Positions 57,948 through 64,000 of a stretch of DNA of 64,000 bases are shown one piece after another. The DNA lies in contig OX421964.1 in assembly GCA_949128115.1 (NCBI GenBank), positions 12,672,892 through 12,736,891 of the forward strand, given 5' to 3'. The stretch is from Anaspis maculata. Taxonomy: Eukaryota; Arthropoda; Insecta; Coleoptera; Scraptiidae. The notes below the pieces were generated by a model, which was not told where the DNA came from, did no database searches, and saw only the letters and a list, made by a program, of their open reading frames with translations. The first letter of the stretch is position 1. Every line of letters begins with the position of its first letter. The position numbers and the translations under genes were made by a program.

Positions 57948-58461
57948 TAGAGAACGGATTTATATGCGGTAAAAAAGGCCAAAATATGCAGTTTATATGC
58001 GCTTGAAAAGTATCAAAATATGCGGTAAAAATGTTCAAATAGAGCAATATATGCGAGTAAGTATGTGATATAAGCTGCAAGAATAGTGAATAACATAACA
58101 TTCACATGTAAAACCAACCAACCAACTTTGACCATCAAAGTAAAAAAATAATTTTTTCCCAAAAATTTTAAATTATCTTTTCCTTGGAGTCAAAATATCG
58201 TGATTTTCTCGCACATATAGATAAAATGGCCAAGATAGTGACAAATATTCAGTTATGTGCAAAAATATGAACTGAATATGCGGCTATATGCGATTATATG
58301 GACTATCAATTTGTATGCGGTAAAAAGTCAAAATAATAAATTATATGCGAAATAAAACTTGGTATTTAGGTTCCTTATACGTGGAAACGTCAAGCTGCAA
58401 GTCGACAGTTGCATTCAACTTAGCGAATAGAACATGTGAAAAATTATAAATCCGCTCTCTA
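57948..58461 (+). mobile_element. 514-bp hAT-type MITE, perfect 8-bp target duplication
   Basis: TAGAGAACGGATTTATA and TATAAATCCGCTCTCTA are the inverted ends, and CAGATGAT is present on both sides (57940-57947 and 58462-58469). Subterminal TATGCG repeats are as in the 23664 copy. Non-coding. Confidence 0.9.
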
Positions 58462-58503
58462 CAGATGATCATCGGCCAAGCGGTTCCAAAAGCGGGAAAA
58501 GTG

Positions 58504-58530
58504 ATTTAATTCAATTAAGTTGAATTAAAT
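58504..58530. repeat. 11-bp perfect hairpin
   Basis: ATTTAATTCAA, a 5-nt loop and TTGAATTAAAT. No gene association is seen. Confidence 0.55.
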
Positions 58531-58539
58531 GCCAGTATA

Positions 58540-58827
58540 ATGGGTTGCCTACCCATTCAGGGGTACAAGACGATAGCTGGGGTCGCTTCAACTGGAGCAT
58601 GGATAGTGACAGGAACTTTTCAACATGTTTTCTCCAGGATGATTACCGCTATGAGGTCATTGGTAAAAACTGAGTTGAATATAATTTTCGCTGGTGATAA
58701 CGGCGCTGTTGACGCTTACATGGACTATTTTGATGCGCCCCTTAAGACTTGCCTGGTACGAGACAAAAAGCTACAAGAAACTCTGTCACATCTGGGAGAG
58801 GGAAAATTATTTTTCCCCGGCGGTTAA
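58540..58827 (+). CDS. Short unrecognised ORF (95 aa), doubtful
   Basis: An ATG-started frame (MGCLPIQGYKTIAGVASTGA...) with balanced composition and no recognised domain. No splice partner, promoter or conserved copy is visible; it could be an exon remnant or chance. Confidence 0.2.
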   Translation: MGCLPIQGYKTIAGVASTGAWIVTGTFQHVFSRMITAMRSLVKTELNIIFAGDNGAVDAYMDYFDAPLKTCLVRDKKLQETLSHLGEGKLFFPGG

Positions 58828-58830
58828 CTT

Positions 58831-60240
58831 ATCAGTATCTTTATTACAGCAAACCCATACCGCATTTTTTATAATATATCACTCTCTGTCCACATCTGAA
58901 TAAATCAATATCGCAAATTAGATCGCCATAATCCATCCTGAATCGCCTTGGCGAGTGGGTTTAAAGGCCGTTCAAAAGCGTCGCTCGTTGCAAAATTTGC
59001 ACTCCATCCATCAATTTATTTTACCGCGATATTTCACGTGGGGCTATCCATCGTTCTTTATCTTTACGAGATCGCATCCAAATCATTCGCAATTGAGCCA
59101 TTCTTAATTGGATTTGAAGCGACCTTGAGTTTCGCTTGCTGAAAATTCAAAAACATAAGTTGGAAAAAAATAGTAAGTAAATTTCCTTGAAAAAAAAAAA
59201 CAGATCAACAACAAAAAAATTGTCTGGGAAATGCTTGGAATTCGAGCGTTCCCACATCAAACTCCGCAATTATAACAGTTTGCTTGCGCGCGCGAAAAAA
59301 AAATCGCCACCAGCCATTACACTGGCAATATACGCCGTCGCGAAGACAATTATTTATGGAAATTTGTCGTTCTTTGATTTATTGAGGCCGACGAGAAATA
59401 ATATGTTGATTCCGCCACCGGACGCCAAGGTTTTAAGGCTCTGCTCGGTGCATGTGGCCGGTCATAGCAAATGCGAAGCGTGTTGAGTTAGCAGGAGATA
59501 GAAAAGAATTTTTTTTTGTTGAATATTCTCTCCCAAGATATACCCATAGTCTGACCTTGTCAATGAAATTTATTGCTACACACATGCGGTTCGTATTGTC
59601 GTTGAAAAATTACATCGATTAGTTTTACGTCGATAATATGCCGTAATAAATGAATCTAATCTTCGAGTTGGTAATTAATTCCTGGACTGGATGAATAGAG
59701 TAAAAAATTGCTTAATTTTGGTGAGTTCTCTATGGGTACATATACGTTTAAAAGAATACCGTATAACATAATATTTATTGATATGACTTTATGTTCCAGC
59801 TTTAATTGAAGCCATTGCTAGCTAAATGGATGCCTATCTACGTCACAGATTTTGTGAGGAATGTGTCTACAGTCAAAAAAGTACTGTTTCTTACCCCACT
59901 GTGTAATCTGATGCCTCGAAACTGATCAACAAACTTCATGGGGTTATCAAGAAATTTATGTCGCAAAAAATAATATAAATAAAAACTCGAATAAAAATAA
60001 CGATAAGAATAAAAATAGGAAGAAATAAGCACAACAACTGCCCATTTATACTCCAGATATAAGAATAAGAATGAGAAACAGTTTGAAACATTGCTCCTGG
60101 GTGTCGCTCGAAGCATTAAAATGACAGTCGTCAAAATTTTTAGTTACAGTTTTTAGATTTATCTTGTTGTTATTGCGGTTGTTTTGCTACTTGTTTTGTT
60201 TAGTGTTATACCTACAGTATCACTAATCTGTAGATGATAC
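58831..60240. other. No gene seen
   Basis: AT-rich, with short frames and homopolymer runs. Nothing assignable. Confidence 0.3.
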
Positions 60241-61277
60241 TACACACATCAAAAGAATCTAGGGGACAAGCAATTTCAGACGATTTCTAAAATCATCATA
60301 ACTTTTGACTGCCGTCAGCGATTATATATCGGTTTTCAGTGTTCGATAGCCCAATCCTTTGTTTTTGTGCCTTGATCACGTCAAATACTAACAATGTTTT
60401 ATAAAGTTTCTACAGGGTGATCAATGGAACAGTGTAAAATTGCCAAAAGTTCAGTACGAGCGCGATTACTAAAAAAAAATTTTTTATGCATTCTAATAGC
60501 ACAGTTATGAAGACCGCTGTTTCAGCTTCAGTAACGTTTTTGAATTTTGGAAATCGAAGGTGAATTGCCAAAGACATTGATAATTTTGTGCTGCCATGTT
60601 GAACTACCAAGAAAGTGATCCGATTTCATTAAAACTTGGATCATACTCATGTCTGGTTTAAGTAATTGGAATTTCAAGGTCGAATGTCTTTTTCGGCCAC
60701 TTTCAAGCCGCCACATTGAACTTTTATGTGAATGATTCGATTCTAGTGTGTTTCAAAGTTTTATTCAAATCGAATCATTTATGTAAAAAGTTGAATATAG
60801 CGGCTCGGAAGTGATCGAAGGTGACATTTGACCTTGAAATTCCAATTACTTGAACCAGACATGAGTGTGTTCCAAGTTTCAATGAAATCGGATCACTTGC
60901 CTCTTTCTCCGAAATTCAACATGGCGGCATAAAATGATCAATATCTTTGGCAAATCACCTTCGATTTTCAAAATTCAAAAACGTCACTCAAGCTGAAACA
61001 CCGATCTTCAAAACTGTGTTATTGAAATGCATGAATTTTCTTTTTTGAGAAATCGCGCTCGTACTGAATTTTCGGCAATTTTACACTGTTCCATTGATCA
61101 CCCTGTAGCAACCTTATAAAACACTGTGTGTATTTGATGTGATCAAGGAATGAAAAAGAAAGATTGAGCTATCGAACACTGAAAACCGATATGGAATCGT
61201 TGATGGGAATTAAAAGTTATGATGATTTTAGAAATCGTCTGAATTTGCTTGTCCCCTAGATTCTTTTGATGTGTGTA
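60241..61277. mobile_element. Outer palindrome, ACACATCAAAAGAATCTAGG ends
   Basis: Left 60241-60412 and right 61106-61277 are inverted copies (CATCAAAAGAATCTAGGGG, AAATCATCATAACTTTTGA). They enclose the CAGGGTG foldback at 60413-61105. A matching half copy exists at 49944-50128. Confidence 0.7.
60413..61105. mobile_element. 693-bp CAGGGTG foldback
   Basis: TA|CAGGGTGATCAATGGAACAG and CTGTTCCATTGATCACCCTG|TA are perfect inverted ends. The arms carry AATCGGATCAC and ATGGCGGC-like words. It sits at the centre of the 60241-61277 palindrome. Confidence 0.8.
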
Positions 61278-61839
61278 TAATAGGTAGGTATACAAATGGA
61301 CTTTTCACATCACATTATTCCAAATTAATATCTTGTGTAGTGTAGGTATCTACCTCTCAATCTAAATTATTGCAGTAATAGACAAATACACTGATGAGAA
61401 CTTGTGAGGATAACTGGTAGATGGCGCCACGTTTGGACTGCCGTTACGAAGCAACCCGTGGGAGTTTTTCGCCTACCCAAAGACAGGCGGCTTCAGGCAA
61501 CTCTTGCTACATCGATGTACTGCGAATTGCATAAAAGCAGCCCTCTATCGTCATCGACAGAGCTCGACTACGTTCGTCACTCGTTCGGCTTATCTTCGAG
61601 CAGAAGTTGGAAATATTCAACTTGTTGTTTTTATTCTCAAATTTCTTGGGCAGTAGCGCCGATATGTATTTTTTGAGAAGGGCTAGGATCTCGTCATCAA
61701 CGGAAGGAAGCACAAGCCAGGGAAGGCTTCAAAACACATTTAAGAATATCATTTTACATAAGTTGACCGCGTACATTGATTATTCAATAACATTGAGGAT
61801 GATTTATTGAATACTGTCAAGATCTGTAGTCTCCGTTTC
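61278..61839. other. No gene seen
   Basis: Overlapping frames of 60-90 codons at 61404-61810 have no recognisable domain. Confidence 0.3.
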
Positions 61840-62142
61840 TTGCCGAAAAATACCACCATCAATACCAATGTGCTGATTAAAACAAAACATCAATCAATAG
61901 CCGGAGTGAATGACGCAAAAGTCCTTGGTCTGAGAATTGATAGTTAGCTGACATGGGAACCTCACACTAACGACATTCTAAAGAAACTCAGTTGAGTTGC
62001 ATTTTTAGTTAGATCTGTGAAGAATTCAACATCGAAGCAGCATGTTCTGCGGCTCCTTTACTTTCGTATGGCCTGGTGTTCTCGGATGGAACACATTTCG
62101 CGGAGGGGGTGTTTCGCGTTTAAAAGAGGATCATCCGCTTAA
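61840..62142 (+). pseudogene. LINE reverse transcriptase fragment
   Basis: KVLGLRIDS, a stop, LTWEPHTNDILKKLS and VAFLVRSVKNSTSKQHVLR resemble the FLG-D..L.W..HI region at the RT C-terminus of Jockey/CR1-like LINEs. Stops occur at about 61947 and 61993. It is cut at 62139 by a TTAA-flanked MITE end. Confidence 0.65.
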
Positions 62143-62335
62143 GGACGGAGTCATATTGGTGAAATAAGCGTTGCGAAATCAATCCGTCTGGGTCTATTCC
62201 TTGACGGATTCTTACCATTTTTGTCTCTTTTGAAAGCTACAAGGATGTACTTTGGTTTGAGCCCATCGGCATTTCCGAAATCCAGAAAAACAAATTGAAT
62301 TTTGACATTTGAAAAAATTATTTTTGGATTTTGGC
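62143..62335 (+). mobile_element. Half copy of the TTAA-flanked piggyBac-type MITE
   Basis: It begins TTAA|GGACGGAGTCATATTGG, continues GCGTTGCGAAATCAATC, and shares GCTACAAGGATGTACTTTGG and AATTATTTTTGGATTT with 22033-22369. The second arm is missing. Confidence 0.7.
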
Positions 62336-64000
62336 GTGAGTTTTCCTGTGAAATAGCACTTTTCATTAAATCAAGCTTCGACATGATACATATTCTCAAA
62401 AAACAAGATCACTCCGTGACTATTGATACGGGGAAAGCTTCAGCAATTGATATATGTGTCTGAAATAACCCAAGCCAACTGTCCAAGTCAAAATCATAGT
62501 TATTATCATAGTCATACGTCCGACAATGATGGAGCTAGAATAACAAAACATCAAATTTGAGAATAAAAAAAATCATGTTTCCGTCACATAAAACCGGTTA
62601 CATAGAACACGGTCTATCAACATTCCACACTAATTTTTGAAATCAAAATGAACGATTTGGTAACAAATGATGCCAAGCATGTCACAAAAGCTGTTAGTCA
62701 CGGTTTAATGTGTAAGACTATGTGAAAAATCGCACCTTGACTACTTCCTCGGCTACTTCGCAAACCGTCTGGTACGCAACTGGTGCATTACACTTTCTGG
62801 AAACTTATTGCATATTGCATTGTGTTCCTCGACTTTGGAAAAATATACTTGATGTGTGGTTAGCCATCGAATTCTGAAGCGATCCTCAAATTTTCAGCTT
62901 TTCTTAATTCATTCTAGGTTGGATTAAAATTTTGCATTTCTATCTTGGGCTATACACCAGACAACAGCAAGCTACCAATGTCACATCAAGGTGAAAATGT
63001 TACCCAATCCCGTTGTAAAGCCTACTTTGATGATCAGAAATGAAATTGAAAGAGCCATTATTCGTCAAATCCAAGATTCCGGATTTCTTCTCCTCTGAAA
63101 GATAGGCAACCCGCAAAACGTCATCTTGAGTCGTGGACATAACGTGTTATCATGATTCATGCCAACCTACAAAAATCAGCCTAATTTCCAGTCAAATAAC
63201 TAAGAAAACGTAGATTTCATAAATCTGCCTCTGGGAGATACGTAACCCACAATATCAGGGATCTGCCGGGAGTAGCAGGTGGGCTACATTTCTTAAAATG
63301 AACCATAGGGTATGTACAACATTTTTGTCAAGTGGCATCCCGGCATCACGATTTGCAAGGTTGGAGCCATTAACGTCCGGACTAATAGTCCTAGCGGTAT
63401 AAGCAAAGTTCCATAAAAATGGCTCTAATTGTGACAAAAGTGTGAAATTTGGTGTGTGGACTCCTGAAAGCATTTAAAAGGTTTTCAGAAGGGGAGCCAA
63501 GAAAAATTTTGATTTTGAATTTTAATTTTTTTGTGACGTCATTTTTTTATTATTTTTTTTATTTTTAAAAATTTTCGAAATTTTTGACTTTTGTTAATAT
63601 AATATAGTGAGTGACTGCTTAATCCAAAAAACAAAAGGGAAAATTTAAGAAAAAAATCTACTGAACTGAAATGATGACTTTTTTGTAAAAATCAAACTTT
63701 TCCATTTTTTTCGAAAAATATTGTGAATATGTGAAAAATAAAAAGAGGCAATTACCTCTCAAAAGAATCCCTCCCAGAAGTTCAAGTGTTTCTCCAAATT
63801 TCAAGCCGTTTCCAAGATATTTGGAAAACTGTTATTTCTTGCGACTGTTTCTTCGTATTAGATCCTATTACATCAATCACATCACGGGCTCTGTTTTTCA
63901 TGAGAATATACTTCGGCGTGATCGGACAGAAGATTCTTCAGTAGTTTATTGTAAGTTGTAATTTTTCAAGTGGCGTAGATCATGAAAATTCGAACCATTT
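62336..64000. other. No gene seen
   Basis: AT-rich with short frames only; about 63500-63720 is a poly-T/poly-A-rich stretch. Nothing assignable. Confidence 0.35.

Noticed and set aside
1..64000. Search for CRISPR arrays, tRNA and rRNA genes
   Set aside because: No spaced direct repeats of CRISPR type, no cloverleaf with A/B boxes and no rRNA-like segments were noticed; the DNA is nuclear eukaryotic.

Overview
This is eukaryotic, arthropod-type (most likely insect) nuclear DNA. It is AT-rich, its genes have short GT-AG introns (55-65 bp) as well as one long intron, and the mobile DNA is the mix typical of insects: Ty3/gypsy, Jockey/CR1-like LINE debris, mariner-, hAT-, piggyBac- and Harbinger-type elements. 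I cannot name the species. I saw no rRNA, tRNA or CRISPR.

Four reading frames look genuine. (1) A minus-strand open frame of 640 codons enters from beyond the left edge (1-1921); it has an N-terminal Cys/His cluster and belongs to no family I can name. (2) A two-exon minus-strand gene (5946-7056) encodes a stand-alone cGMP-dependent-protein-kinase-like catalytic domain with several altered kinase motifs. (3) A plus-strand F-box/LRR-like gene (10661-14856) appears to have a 30-nt coding first exon; its 2.9-kb first intron is filled with a palindromic element and a MITE. (4) A two-exon minus-strand gene (20649-21616) encodes an unknown basic protein with an internal duplication. A RING-finger gene at 31930-32637 is broken by a stop codon and a frameshift.

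Most of the rest is mobile DNA, dominated by foldback (palindromic) elements. At least eight begin CAGGGTG, or a close variant, and end in its reverse complement between TA dinucleotides (3683, 4728, 5060, 9571 with 9766 nested inside, 11019, 16629, 26796, 42599, 60413). The copy at 26796-29255 carries remnants of a mariner-superfamily transposase in both arms, which points to the source of the family. Other groups are a 1.57-kb palindrome at 7713-9282, a TTAA-flanked piggyBac-type family (5655, 22033, 62143), a 514-bp hAT-type family with 8-bp target duplications (23664, 57948, partial at 49690), a second hAT-type element (41840-42377) and a Harbinger-type MITE (11819, 30987).

From 33023 to 40149 lies a decayed Ty3/gypsy element with both LTRs. 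It is disrupted by a 146-bp MITE inside integrase and by a 1.57-kb foldback just before the 3' LTR. Further right come a 3.15-kb TIR element (46230-49383), a tandem array of about 118-bp units each carrying a CAATATGGCGGC-like motif (52150-53970), and a GC-richer degenerate minisatellite (55725-56295). Three hammerhead-ribozyme-like motifs lie on the minus strand at about 16110, 23340 and 25097. The last 1.6 kb shows nothing recognisable.
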